Positions 52,853 to 61,647 of a stretch of 64,000 nucleotides of DNA are shown one piece after another. The notes under the pieces are model-generated. The model did not search any database, was not told the origin of the DNA, and saw only the letters and a program-made list of their open reading frames with translations. The stretch comes from an uncultured Emticicia sp. (GTDB lineage: Bacteria; Bacteroidota; Bacteroidia; Cytophagales; Spirosomataceae): contig NZ_CALCZQ010000050.1 of assembly GCF_937903345.1 (NCBI RefSeq), forward strand, positions 230,240 to 294,239. The letters run 5' to 3'. Every line of letters begins with the position of its first letter. Within the stretch, counting starts at the first letter, position 1. The position numbers were made by a program, and so were the translations under genes.

Positions 52853-53791
52853 TTATGGTTTGAATGTCTTTTCATAAATAACTGTTACATGTGGTCCATC
52901 AACAGCCGTTTTTTTAAATGAATCAAAAACTCTTGAAGTAATATAAGCTGTAACATCTATTAACTTAAACCTCAAGGAAGTATCATAGCGTTTAAAGGGT
53001 AAACCGAATATTTTGCGTAGTTTATGAAACATTAATAAGCGAAAATAATACCTGCGGAAATTCTCCCAAAACACATCATGTTTGATGGCTATAAGTTGTA
53101 CATCAAATAAAATGGCTATTTTTTCAAACGTAGTATCACGCCAACGAGTAGCATGGTGGGGAGGGGCATTCAGAAATTGATTTGTGGCATCACCCAAAAA
53201 AGAATCTTCGCTTGGTACAGCAAAAATTAGTTTTCCATTGGGTTTAAGGCATTTAATACAATCAGCTATGAAATTATTAGGGTCCGCAATATGTTCTAAG
53301 ACCTGAAAACTGCATACTACATCATAGCTATTGGCATGATGTTGGGTATGAGTAGCCAAAGATTCATTAATAACTTTTAAGCCTTTTTTATGGGCAGCCT
53401 CGATGGCATCATTGCTAAACTCTAATCCTGTATAATTATTTACCTTTATTAAATCTCCAAAATAGCCTGCACCGCTTCCTGCTTCCAGAACTTTATCTGT
53501 TTTCTGAATGTATTGTTTGGCTATGTCAAATTCTTGTTTGTGTTTAGGGTAATAATTTTTATTTATTTGAAGTTTATCATAAAACATGCCATCACCCAAA
53601 ACAATTGGACTATAAAACATAAGTTGACATGCCTCGCAACAGCAAAGATTTATAGTGTTCATTCCTGTAAAATATGGGCTTACATCAGTTTTATTGGATG
53701 ATTTATACAGCGATATTAGCTCTGCCACCTCAATAGTTTCTACAATTGAAATATTAGTATTTACACACAAAGGGCATGAGGGAGCTTTCAT
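52853..53791 (-). CDS. SAM-dependent methyltransferase with N-terminal zinc-finger-like cysteines
   Basis: A 312-residue protein. The N-terminus has CPLC (6-9) and later CCCEAC, a zinc-binding pattern shared with sugar C-methyltransferases and related methyltransferases of surface-glycan clusters. The SAM domain has VLEAGSGAGYFGDLIKVNNY, the YDVVCSFQVLEHIADPNNFI stretch and LKPNGKLIFAVPSED. The C-terminal third is basic and helical and may contact the membrane or lipid-linked substrate. It is 15 bases downstream of the frame-shifted neighbour's start on the upstream side and only nine bases after the GT4 gene, so it belongs to the same operon. Confidence 0.88.
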   Translation of the reverse strand: MKAPSCPLCVNTNISIVETIEVAELISLYKSSNKTDVSPYFTGMNTINLCCCEACQLMFYSPIVLGDGMFYDKLQINKNYYPKHKQEFDIAKQYIQKTDKVLEAGSGAGYFGDLIKVNNYTGLEFSNDAIEAAHKKGLKVINESLATHTQHHANSYDVVCSFQVLEHIADPNNFIADCIKCLKPNGKLIFAVPSEDSFLGDATNQFLNAPPHHATRWRDTTFEKIAILFDVQLIAIKHDVFWENFRRYYFRLLMFHKLRKIFGLPFKRYDTSLRFKLIDVTAYITSRVFDSFKKTAVDGPHVTVIYEKTFKP

Positions 53792-53800
53792 CGTTGTATT

Positions 53801-55009
53801 TTAATAATTTACCTGATTTTCGATACATTCCTCATAATAGGCAATCATTTTTCTTAATATAACTTCTTGGGAATAGTTTTCTTTGATGCTCTCAATGGCA
53901 TTTTTAGATATATTAGCTCGTTCTTCCTCAGAAAGCAATAGTAGTGTTTTGAGCTTTTCGGCTAAACGTTTTGGGTCTTTTGGCTGTATCAAAAAGCCAT
54001 TTTTGCCTTCGGTTATCATTTCTGTTATGCCACAATTATTGGACCCTAACACAATACCGCCAACCGAGAGGGCTTCGAGGCAAGTAAATGGAAAATTGTC
54101 AGCTCTTGATGGGAAGCAACAAATCGTAGCAGCTTTATACTGTGGGTATAATTGCTCACGACTTTGCAAGCCCAAAAAACGACACCATTCGTATTTTTTT
54201 TCATAATAGGCAGCCATTTTGAGATTCTTTTTCCCAATATACCCAGCCAAATTTAAGCAAATATTTGTATTTTCTTGGCGTAAAAGTGCTACGGCCTCTA
54301 TTAAATCAAAAATTCCTTTTCCTTTTATAAGTGCTCCCGCAAAAAAAATAGTTTTTTTTGTAATCTTTGTTGGGCTTTTTGGTTCTCTCACTTCAAGTAC
54401 GTAAGGAATGATTTTTATTTGATTAGGTACAATATCAATTTCCCTTTCAAACCATTTGGCCAAAAATTGCGAAGGCGAGCTTCTGAATTTGGCTTTTTTT
54501 ACCAAGTAAAGTTCTATCAATCCTCTCCAATAATTATGTATATTTTTATGAGAAAATCCTATTATTCCGTTGGTTTCCTTATCATATAAAGCAGGTAAAT
54601 GTAAGCGTATTACTAAAGGAATGCCCAAGTTTTGCAAAAAAAGTCCCTCTGCTCCATATTCGGCTACTTCAATAATTGATACATCATCGAGTTGTTGGAT
54701 TGTTTTTTTAAGTTTCCACCGATAACTTAAAAAACGATAAATTGGGCGAAATTTTTTGAGGTAAAAAAAATCCGATTCTATGCCTTGCAAACAGAACTCT
54801 CCACCCGATAAATAATGAATTGTTACGTCGTTTTCAATACAAATTTTCTCTTCTCTAGTATCATCTGAGGCGGTCAAAACGGTTACTTTGTAGCCATAAT
54901 TTGCTAAACCTTCTGAAGTTTCTTTCACATAAGTAGAGATGCCGCCTGCCCTGGTTGAGCCTACAAACTCTCTAAGTACAAATACAATATGGTATAAGAT
55001 TGGTTTCAA
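53801..55009 (-). CDS. Family 4 glycosyltransferase (GT-B fold)
   Basis: A 402-residue retaining GT-B enzyme. The N-terminal acceptor domain has FVGSTRAGGISTYVKETSEG and YGYKVTVLTAS; the donor domain has IFFAGALIKGKGIFDLIEAV, FLGLQSREQLYPQYKAATIC, CFPSRADNFPFTCLEALSVG (the E..E-type motif) and GFLIQPKDPKRLAEKLKTL. It transfers an activated sugar in assembly of the cluster's glycan. No ATG precedes the fold: the start is a TTG at 55009 (MKPILYHIVF). It follows the flippase gene by 22 bases. Confidence 0.92.
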   Translation of the reverse strand: MKPILYHIVFVLREFVGSTRAGGISTYVKETSEGLANYGYKVTVLTASDDTREEKICIENDVTIHYLSGGEFCLQGIESDFFYLKKFRPIYRFLSYRWKLKKTIQQLDDVSIIEVAEYGAEGLFLQNLGIPLVIRLHLPALYDKETNGIIGFSHKNIHNYWRGLIELYLVKKAKFRSSPSQFLAKWFEREIDIVPNQIKIIPYVLEVREPKSPTKITKKTIFFAGALIKGKGIFDLIEAVALLRQENTNICLNLAGYIGKKNLKMAAYYEKKYEWCRFLGLQSREQLYPQYKAATICCFPSRADNFPFTCLEALSVGGIVLGSNNCGITEMITEGKNGFLIQPKDPKRLAEKLKTLLLLSEEERANISKNAIESIKENYSQEVILRKMIAYYEECIENQVNY

Positions 55010-55031
55010 GAAAATAAGTTTTAGCGTAATC

Positions 55032-56432
55032 CTAATTTAAAGTCGAATGTTTTCTTTTAAAATATCTTTTCCAATTCGGCGTAATAGATGATATCGAGTA
55101 AACTAAAATGACGATGCTAGCTATCATCAATAAATAATTGATGTATAAATTCCCACTTAAAATTAGTAAAGAAAAGACAAAAAATACAAGTAATAGCTGA
55201 GTAATTAAGCCAATTGGTAAGTCAAATTTTCGATGAACTATTTTAGATTTCATTCTCATAAGCCACATTGACAAAAAACCAGTCATTGTGCCTAGGGCTG
55301 GTGCGTATAAGCCAATATACTTTATAAAAAGTAAAGTAATTACACAATTAAAAATAGCACCGTAAACATTTGTTTTTAGAATTGTAGTTGTTTTTTTCTC
55401 CAATTGATAAAAAATACCCCAAAAAGAGGCAAAGTTTGCAAACAATGAACCTGCCAAAATCAAAGGAATTAGACGATAGGTTTCGGCATAAATAGGAGAA
55501 AAAAACAAAGATGTAAGTGGCTTTCCAAAGGCAACAATAACTAGGCATGAAGCTAGTTGAATAATGAATAATTTTTTGAATAATAGGTCATAATACGCAT
55601 CATCCTTTTTGTTTTTTTGGTCTGTAAAAGATATATCTTGAAGCATAAGTGTAAATACAGAACTACAAACATTGAGTATAGAAGGAATTTTGGTGGCAAC
55701 GGCAAATACGCCATTTGCACCCACGCCCAAATAATAGGTAATAATATATCTATTTGCCAAATTTACAAACCACCAACTTAGTGCATTTGGAATAAGCGGC
55801 AAAGAAAAATGTAAACTTTCTTGTAATATTCGGGAATTATAATGCCCTTGAAAAATGATTTTAGGCAATTTTAGCGAAAAAATCAAGAAGCCAATCGTTA
55901 GGCAATTTGTACAGATATAGGCATAAATGATGGGTTCTATCCCTTTTTTGCCGAAATAAAATAATAACGCCGAGAAAATGAAAATTCCGAATGCATTGGC
56001 AATGCTTGAAAAAACGAACACTTTTTGCTTTTCTAATGCACGAGCTATTAAACCTAAAACACTAAAAAAAGAAGCTGAAATAGTAATAAACAAAAAATGT
56101 GTTGTATAGATTAGATCAAAATAAGGACTCACTAGCCACGAAACTATAAAAAGTATTACATGAAAAATACTAGAAAAAATTAAGATAGTTTTAATTATAT
56201 TCGCTTTCTTACTAAGTTCAGGCTCTTCTCTTGCTGAACAATAACAAGCATATCCCAATTGCAATGAAATAATAGGTGCAAATAAATTGATGCTGCTAAT
56301 TAATAAATCATAAAAACCCAACTCTTCTTTAGAAAGCATAAAAGAAAATAGGGGAATAGTAGCCAATGACATAAAGCCTGGGGCAATGGTGCCAATAGTG
56401 TAAAAAAGTAATTTTGATTTGTTTTTAGTCAT
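55032..56432 (-). CDS. Wzx-type oligosaccharide flippase (MOP superfamily)
   Basis: A 466-residue membrane protein with 12-14 helices that should move lipid-linked sugar units across the inner membrane. The first helices (FYTIGTIAPGFMSLATIPLF, LLISSINLFAPIISLQLGYA) and the FSLPLIPNALSWWFVNLANR stretch followed by YIITYYLG are characteristic of Wzx/RfbX flippases. It is the first gene of the seven-gene minus-strand operon, and uses the ATG at 56432. A second, unrelated-looking flippase gene ends the plus-strand arm of the cluster. Confidence 0.92.
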   Translation of the reverse strand: MTKNKSKLLFYTIGTIAPGFMSLATIPLFSFMLSKEELGFYDLLISSINLFAPIISLQLGYACYCSAREEPELSKKANIIKTILIFSSIFHVILFIVSWLVSPYFDLIYTTHFLFITISASFFSVLGLIARALEKQKVFVFSSIANAFGIFIFSALLFYFGKKGIEPIIYAYICTNCLTIGFLIFSLKLPKIIFQGHYNSRILQESLHFSLPLIPNALSWWFVNLANRYIITYYLGVGANGVFAVATKIPSILNVCSSVFTLMLQDISFTDQKNKKDDAYYDLLFKKLFIIQLASCLVIVAFGKPLTSLFFSPIYAETYRLIPLILAGSLFANFASFWGIFYQLEKKTTTILKTNVYGAIFNCVITLLFIKYIGLYAPALGTMTGFLSMWLMRMKSKIVHRKFDLPIGLITQLLLVFFVFSLLILSGNLYINYLLMIASIVILVYSISSITPNWKRYFKRKHSTLN

Positions 56433-57280
56433 CAACTACAATAATTTTAATATTCATTTTCATTAGGCCTACTTTTAATTGCTATTGATTAAAAGTAATA
56501 ATTCGAATATGTTTTTGAATTAATAATTCAAAATTTTCCAAAAATGTCCATTACGTCGAAAAGCACTACAGATACAATGGGATCACAAAAAACCGTCTAA
56601 ATTATCCTAAATAATATCTGCTCAAGATTAATTTTTAAAGAACAAAAACTTTTTCTTAGAAAAAATTGAAGTAAAAATGTTTTTGTTAGCAAAAGTGCTT
56701 TTAATCATACACTAACAAATGCAATCTAAGATAGTATTATGCAAATATTCCCAAGTAATGAACCATTAAACTTTATATATGCAATTTACTTTACATTAAT
56801 AAAAAATGTGTAGGTTTTTGCTTTGTCTCCAAGAATGGGGATTATCCTGATCTGGTGTATCTTAAAAAGAGTCGCCTTAAGTTAGGAGTTAAATGATTTT
56901 TAATAAAATACAAATAAGGGCTTTTTTATTAGATTACAATCAAAGCAAGTTTATTGTTTTTTCTGTTAATAATTGAAAAAGTCCAACATTTATTTGCAAT
57001 ACTTTGCGGCAAAACTTGAGGTATTATTAAAACGTACATTTTGCACCTTACTTCTTTCCTTTTTTGATACATTATTACAGAAGTTGTGATTTTATTTGCA
57101 AAAAGCCAACTTCCTGCAAGGGAAAATGACTCTTAGGTACTGTTTTAATACCATTCAAATATAGTTGCTTGCATTGAGAAATTAAAACTTATGAAAAAGA
57201 TATATTAAAAAAGCCTGAAAAATAATATTATTGCTTCAATTAAAACATCCTCAAAGGACTTCTAACACCCTATCAAAAGG

Positions 57281-57531
57281 ATGGAAAATTTAAAATCTAT
57301 TGATCCAGCTTTGGATCTCGGAAATGGTTAAACTGTTGAGACTTACCAACAGAGCATCGACCATGTGTCTAATGTATTGGAAGTTTACAACACTCAATTA
57401 TCTTTGGTGGAATGTTTAGGAGTAGTCTCAAGGATAAATTGTTCCGTGTATTTACTCAGGGGGTATCTACCAAATTTGGTAAGGACTCAGAGCAGTACCT
57501 AAAAGCAGATGGTAAAAAAAGTAGACCGTAA
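57281..57531 (+). pseudogene. Decayed small gene (about 80-95 aa family, function unknown)
   Basis: From the ATG at 57281, preceded by an AAAAGG ribosome-binding-like site, the reading MENLKSIDPALDLGNG is interrupted by TAA at 57329-57331 and continues TVETYQQSIDHVSNVLEVYN. A frame change near 57410 leads to SSLKDKLFRVFTQGVSTKFG and KDSEQYLKADGKKSRP with a stop at 57529-57531. The IDPALDxGNG start and KxGKDSxxY end are the landmarks of a small helical protein found in Bacteroidota and cyanobacteria, as I recall; I have no function for it. One stop plus one frameshift mark a pseudogene. Confidence 0.72.
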
Positions 57532-58002
57532 AAAATCCTAAGCGAATAATAGCTGACGAAACGGCCTGATTTTTCCAAAAAAACCTGATTTGTTGGGGAG
57601 TTTTTTGTAAAAGGTTAATTTTTTTAACCATATTTGGAATGAGTAAAAATAAGCAGTAATTTTGTTGAAAGATTAAAAAAACTTTAACCAATAATCGACA
57701 TAGTTAGTTTTTCACCTCAGCTAATTTGGTTTAAGTAGTACAATAATACAATTCGACAAATTTATGAATAGCTAAAAAGCGATCTAGGAGCTTAATATTC
57801 TAACTGTAGGTCTTGTTATCTATTATCGTGGGCTTCTTAACTCCTGAAATAAAACTAAAATGGTTAGAAAAATAATCTTTTTGGATAGTTATTAGGCCAA
57901 TAAACAACGTCATAATAAATAGTTAGACAAATCATATTTCGCTAACTAATTCTTTTAAAATTTGGTAGCTGTTAGTTTTTTGAATACCGAGACATTATAA
58001 AT

Positions 58003-58070
58003 GAGACGGTTCGCTGCAGTGATAAAATCTTGATTATCAATAAACTAATAATTATGATTTTGTCGATTAT
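58003..58070 (+). repeat. Dispersed leader repeat, copy 2
   Basis: GAGACGGTTCGCT at 58003-58015 and TTTGTCGATTA at 58059-58069 match the copy at 32140-32208 with one base difference in spacing. It lies about 380 bases upstream of the secreted repeat protein gene. Confidence 0.5.
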
Positions 58071-58453
58071 TTTCATCACAATACTTAAGTAGTTCATTGT
58101 GTTTTGTGATTTATTTCAAAAGTGTGGTTTGGAGAATTTAAAAATAACTCAGAAGTTTTTTTAAAATTTAAATGCAAATGATACTTTGCATTTCACAATG
58201 ATTCTTTAATGAGTATATTTAATAAAATAGGATTGGACTAGTTTCGAAATTACATCTTTAAAATAATCAAACTTTAATGAATATTACGATGAAAATGTTT
58301 TTGAAGTTCAATTCAAATTATTTTTTTACTAATAAAGGATAATCATTTCCCAAATATATATCTACTATATCGAACATATTTAAATATATAGAATACATTT
58401 AAAATTTTAAAACTGCATAAAATTGCATTCACGTAATTTATACAAGTTATTTC

Positions 58454-60103
58454 ATGAAAATTATTTACAAGATTATAATTTTATTATTTACTATCAATAT
58501 AGTCAGCTTTAGTCAGTCTACTATCATAACACCAGGAAACACACAACCTAATATTACTGCAAGCTCTACTACAAATGGTATTGTTTTACCACGGATGACC
58601 ACTACTCAAAAAAATGCCATATCTACTCTTATTGCAGGAATGATGGTATATGACCTTGATTCAAATTGTGTGAGTGTATTTAATGGTAATCTTTGGTCTT
58701 GTTTTAAAAGCAATGGGTCATCTAATAACGGCTCAGTACAGATACCTCTTTTTACCCAAAGCCAAATTAACTCCTTTTCGCCGCAGATTGGGACGCTTGC
58801 TTATAATACTACGACTGAGGCACTTTATAGTTCTGATGGTAATAAGATGAACCCCGTTGGAATAGAGTATTTAGATGGGAATGAAATTCAAACATCTGTA
58901 TCAACTGCGTGGGCCAACGGGAATAAAATTCCAATATTTCGATTACGTCATCTAAATAATACGAGTGGTGTGCCTAATAGTACATCAATCGCAAAAGATT
59001 TTAAGATTTTTCCTTATGAAGCTGGGATGGCGGTAGAATATAATGGGGTATTGGAAAATTGGGTAGGTCAATTTTCTATTCAAAGAGGGTACAATTACTA
59101 TGATCAAGGAGATGGTGGGAACGGATGGGGAGGGATCTTATGGGTTGGAAATGATAATGACACTGGAGGTGTCAGAATAACAGCAAGAAATAATACCTTC
59201 TATGGAGGAAATCTTAAATTTACCGAAATTTCAAGCGAGCAGTATAATCAAAACTCTGCAGGTAATTTAAGGTTACGTTTAGTAGATGATACTGACAGAA
59301 TTGATTTTGTATTTGGGAAAAGAGGTTCAAACAATGTTGTTAGCTCAATAGGACAAACCGGAATAAAGTTCCCTTCTATCAATAATGTGTCTTCAATAGC
59401 TTCACCTATGAGAGGGTTAACAGTATTTGATGACACAGACAGCACAATGAAAGTGTTTACTGGAGCTGTTTGGGGGGATTTGAATACAAATAAGTTTATA
59501 GGACAAACAGGTATCAAATTTCCAAGTGTTAACAATGTGTCATCAATAGCTTCACCTATCAAAGGATTGACTGTTTTTGATAATGCTGACAGTACGATGA
59601 AAGTGTTTACTGGAGCTGTTTGGGGAGATTTGAATATAAATAAGTTTATCGGACAAACAGGTATCAAATTTCCAAGTGTGAGTAACGTAGCCTCTATAGC
59701 TTCACCTATCAAAGGATTGACTGTTTTTGATAACGCCGATAGTACGATGAAAGTGTTTACTGGAGCTGTTTGGGGAGATCTAAATAATCAAAGACTCACA
59801 GGGAGTGACAGTATTAGTAATAATATAACTTTGACATATACTAGTAAACAGGTGCAATTCGTAGATGCTTCAAACGTCAATATAATTATAACCTTACCTC
59901 CTATTTCAATTAATTCTACTGGATTAATTTTTAAAATTATTAGGGTGGATGGCTCCTCTAATTCTATTACTGTTTCTGTGACAGATAGCTCCAATACAAT
60001 TAATGGCCTTTCATCTAAGAATATTCAGAACCAATTCGATTGTATGAATTTATATGCAAAGGGTAAAAACAAGTGGATTGCTACAAGGGAAATGGGTTAT
60101 TAA
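58454..60103 (+). CDS. Secreted repeat protein with tandem 50-residue units
   Basis: A 549-residue protein with a signal peptide (MKIIYKIIILLFTINIVSFS). A degenerate unit near residues 42-77 (GIVLPRMTTTQKNAIS...MMVYDLDSNCVSVFNGNLW) is followed by a unique central domain with GWGGILWVGNDNDTGGVRIT, and then three tandem units at about 299-348, 349-398 and 399-448 (IGQTGIKFPSVNNVSSIASP...GLTVFDNADSTMKVFTGAVW). Copies two and three are almost identical at DNA level, so they arose recently. A beta-rich C-terminal domain ends in KNKWIATREMGY. This unit type occurs in Bacteroidota surface and tail-fibre-like proteins. No sorting domain is seen; location is periplasmic or surface. Function unknown. 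Confidence 0.85.
   Translation: MKIIYKIIILLFTINIVSFSQSTIITPGNTQPNITASSTTNGIVLPRMTTTQKNAISTLIAGMMVYDLDSNCVSVFNGNLWSCFKSNGSSNNGSVQIPLFTQSQINSFSPQIGTLAYNTTTEALYSSDGNKMNPVGIEYLDGNEIQTSVSTAWANGNKIPIFRLRHLNNTSGVPNSTSIAKDFKIFPYEAGMAVEYNGVLENWVGQFSIQRGYNYYDQGDGGNGWGGILWVGNDNDTGGVRITARNNTFYGGNLKFTEISSEQYNQNSAGNLRLRLVDDTDRIDFVFGKRGSNNVVSSIGQTGIKFPSINNVSSIASPMRGLTVFDDTDSTMKVFTGAVWGDLNTNKFIGQTGIKFPSVNNVSSIASPIKGLTVFDNADSTMKVFTGAVWGDLNINKFIGQTGIKFPSVSNVASIASPIKGLTVFDNADSTMKVFTGAVWGDLNNQRLTGSDSISNNITLTYTSKQVQFVDASNVNIIITLPPISINSTGLIFKIIRVDGSSNSITVSVTDSSNTINGLSSKNIQNQFDCMNLYAKGKNKWIATREMGY
59348..59797 (+). repeat. Three 150-base tandem repeats in the secreted protein gene
   Basis: Units begin at 59348, 59498 and 59648, each 150 bases (50 codons). 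The second and third differ at few positions and the first is more diverged, so copy number may change by slippage or recombination without breaking the frame. Confidence 0.9.
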
Positions 60104-60123
60104 ATGTGCCATGGCCTATAGAC

Positions 60124-60190
60124 GACATGGCCGCTAAAAATTATAAGCTAATCGACAGAAATTTAGCAGTGAGCAAATTTGTCGATTAAT
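60124..60190 (+). repeat. Dispersed leader repeat, degenerate copy 3, with a hairpin
   Basis: GACATGGCCGCT resembles GACGGTTCGCT and is followed at similar spacing by TTTGTCGATTAAT (60178-60190). Here the second block also forms a hairpin with TAATCGACAGAAATTT (60149-60164 against 60175-60188). It lies about 190 bases upstream of the UDP-sugar dehydrogenase start. Confidence 0.45.
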
Positions 60191-60311
60191 ATTATCCTGT
60201 TTCTTATTTTTATTTTAGAATAATAAAATGATTTTCACAAGAAAGTAAACTAACCGTTAAATAAACATAGCGTTGTAATTTTGGATATTCTGATTCGAAA
60301 TGTTTTTTTAT

Positions 60312-60319
60312 TACCTTTG
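60312..60319 (+). promoter_or_regulatory. Bacteroidota-type -7 box upstream of the UDP-sugar dehydrogenase gene
   Basis: TACCTTTG matches TAnnTTTG and lies 61 bases before the ATG at 60381. A TTTTG element occurs upstream but its spacing (about 28 bases) is longer than usual. Confidence 0.4.
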
Positions 60320-60380
60320 TGACATGCAAATCTTAATTTTAGTATAAATTAAACGATTCGTTTACTTATTTGCCCAATAA

Positions 60381-61643
60381 ATGAATAATATAAAAATTGC
60401 GATTATCGGACTCGGCTATGTAGGCTTGCCTTTAGCAGTAGAATTTAGTAAAAAGTATTCCGTTGTAGGATTTGATACCAATCAAGTTCGTATTCAAGAA
60501 TTAGAAAATAATTTTGACCGCACTGGAGAACTCACAACAGATGAACTTCGAAAAACTCTTTCACTTATTTTTACTTCTACAGTTAATAGCATAAATGATT
60601 GTAATGTATATATAATAACGGTACCCACACCCATAGATGTTTATAAAAAACCAGACTTAACGCCATTATTAAAGGCATCGGAAACAGTTGGTAAAGTATT
60701 AAAGTCCGGAGATATTGTAATATATGAATCAACGGTATATCCAGGTTGTACTGAAGAGGATTGTGTGCCTGTTTTAGAAAAATTCAGCAATCTCAAGTTT
60801 AATCAAGATTTTTTCTGTGGATATTCTCCTGAACGTATTAATCCAGGTGATAAAGAGCGAACTTTGACTAAAATTTTAAAAATTACATCAGGTTCTGATA
60901 ATGCTACCGCTGATTTTGTTGATAATCTCTATAAATCAATTATTGAGGCTGGTACTTATCGTGCTTCCTCACTAAAAGTTGCAGAAGCGGCTAAAGTAAT
61001 TGAAAACTGCCAACGCGACATTAATATTGCGTTTGTTAATGAATTGGCATTGATATTTAGTAAAATTGGCTTGGATACACTGTCTGTTTTAGAAGCAGCG
61101 GGTACTAAATGGAACTTTCTCCCTTTCCGACCTGGACTTGTCGGTGGGCATTGTATAGGTGTTGACCCATATTATCTGACCCACAAAGCAGAGGGCTTAG
61201 GATACAAAGCAGAGGTAATATTGTCAGGCCGTCGTATCAATGATAGTATGGGAGGAGTTATTGCAAATAAAGTTGTGAAACTGTTAATCAAGAATGGAAA
61301 AACCATTAATCAATCAAAAGTATTGATATTAGGTATTACATTTAAAGAAAACTGCCCAGATATTCGCAATACCAAAGTGATAGACATAATTGCTGAATTA
61401 GAAGATTTTGAAGTTAAAATTGATATATATGACCCATGGGCAGATAATGAAGAAGTGAAACAGCACTATGGTTATAATATTTCCAAGAATATTAATTTAG
61501 AAGATTATGATGGTATTATTTTGGCAGTAGCTCATAAAGATTTTTTGAAAGACCATTTTTTGAAACAGATAGAGTCATTCAAGGGTGTTATTTATGATGT
61601 AAAAGGAATTCTTCAACTTGATTTTGTTACTGAAAGACTATAA
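60381..61643 (+). CDS. tviB: UDP-N-acetyl sugar 6-dehydrogenase (TviB/VipA/WbpA-like)
   Basis: Oxidises C6 of a UDP-N-acetylhexosamine to the uronic acid with two NAD. The 420-residue protein has the Rossmann loop IIGLGYVGLP (9-18), TVPTPID, YESTVYPGCTEEDCVP, SPERINPGDKE, the lysine in AEAAKVIENCQRDINIAF (Lys205), the substrate arginine in LPFRPGLVGG, and the catalytic Cys258 in GGHCIGVDPYYL. The wording is close to the Vi-antigen enzyme TviB. It is followed after four bases by a WbpP/TviC-like epimerase, and together they would make UDP-GalNAc uronic acid. Symbol is by similarity. Confidence 0.9.
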   Translation: MNNIKIAIIGLGYVGLPLAVEFSKKYSVVGFDTNQVRIQELENNFDRTGELTTDELRKTLSLIFTSTVNSINDCNVYIITVPTPIDVYKKPDLTPLLKASETVGKVLKSGDIVIYESTVYPGCTEEDCVPVLEKFSNLKFNQDFFCGYSPERINPGDKERTLTKILKITSGSDNATADFVDNLYKSIIEAGTYRASSLKVAEAAKVIENCQRDINIAFVNELALIFSKIGLDTLSVLEAAGTKWNFLPFRPGLVGGHCIGVDPYYLTHKAEGLGYKAEVILSGRRINDSMGGVIANKVVKLLIKNGKTINQSKVLILGITFKENCPDIRNTKVIDIIAELEDFEVKIDIYDPWADNEEVKQHYGYNISKNINLEDYDGIILAVAHKDFLKDHFLKQIESFKGVIYDVKGILQLDFVTERL

Positions 61644-61647
61644 ATTA

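Larger units (their letters stand above)
56433..58453. other. 2-kb mostly non-coding gap between the two arms of the glycan cluster
   Basis: AT-rich, with many stop codons in all frames. It contains a decayed small gene (57281-57531), a copy of the dispersed GAGACGGTTCGCT...TTTGTCGATTA repeat (58003-58070) and short coding-like scraps such as SKNGDYPDLVYLKKSRLKLG near 56829-56892. The ends must carry the promoters of both arms. It looks like decayed accessory DNA. Confidence 0.7.

Noticed and set aside
57467..57691. 74-codon minus-strand frame in the 2-kb gap
   Set aside because: It is partly antisense to the decayed small gene and has no convincing motif; hydrophobic character comes from AT-rich codons.
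59348..59797. Tandem repeats considered as a CRISPR array
   Set aside because: The units are 150 bases, contiguous, in frame within a coding gene, and have no spacers.
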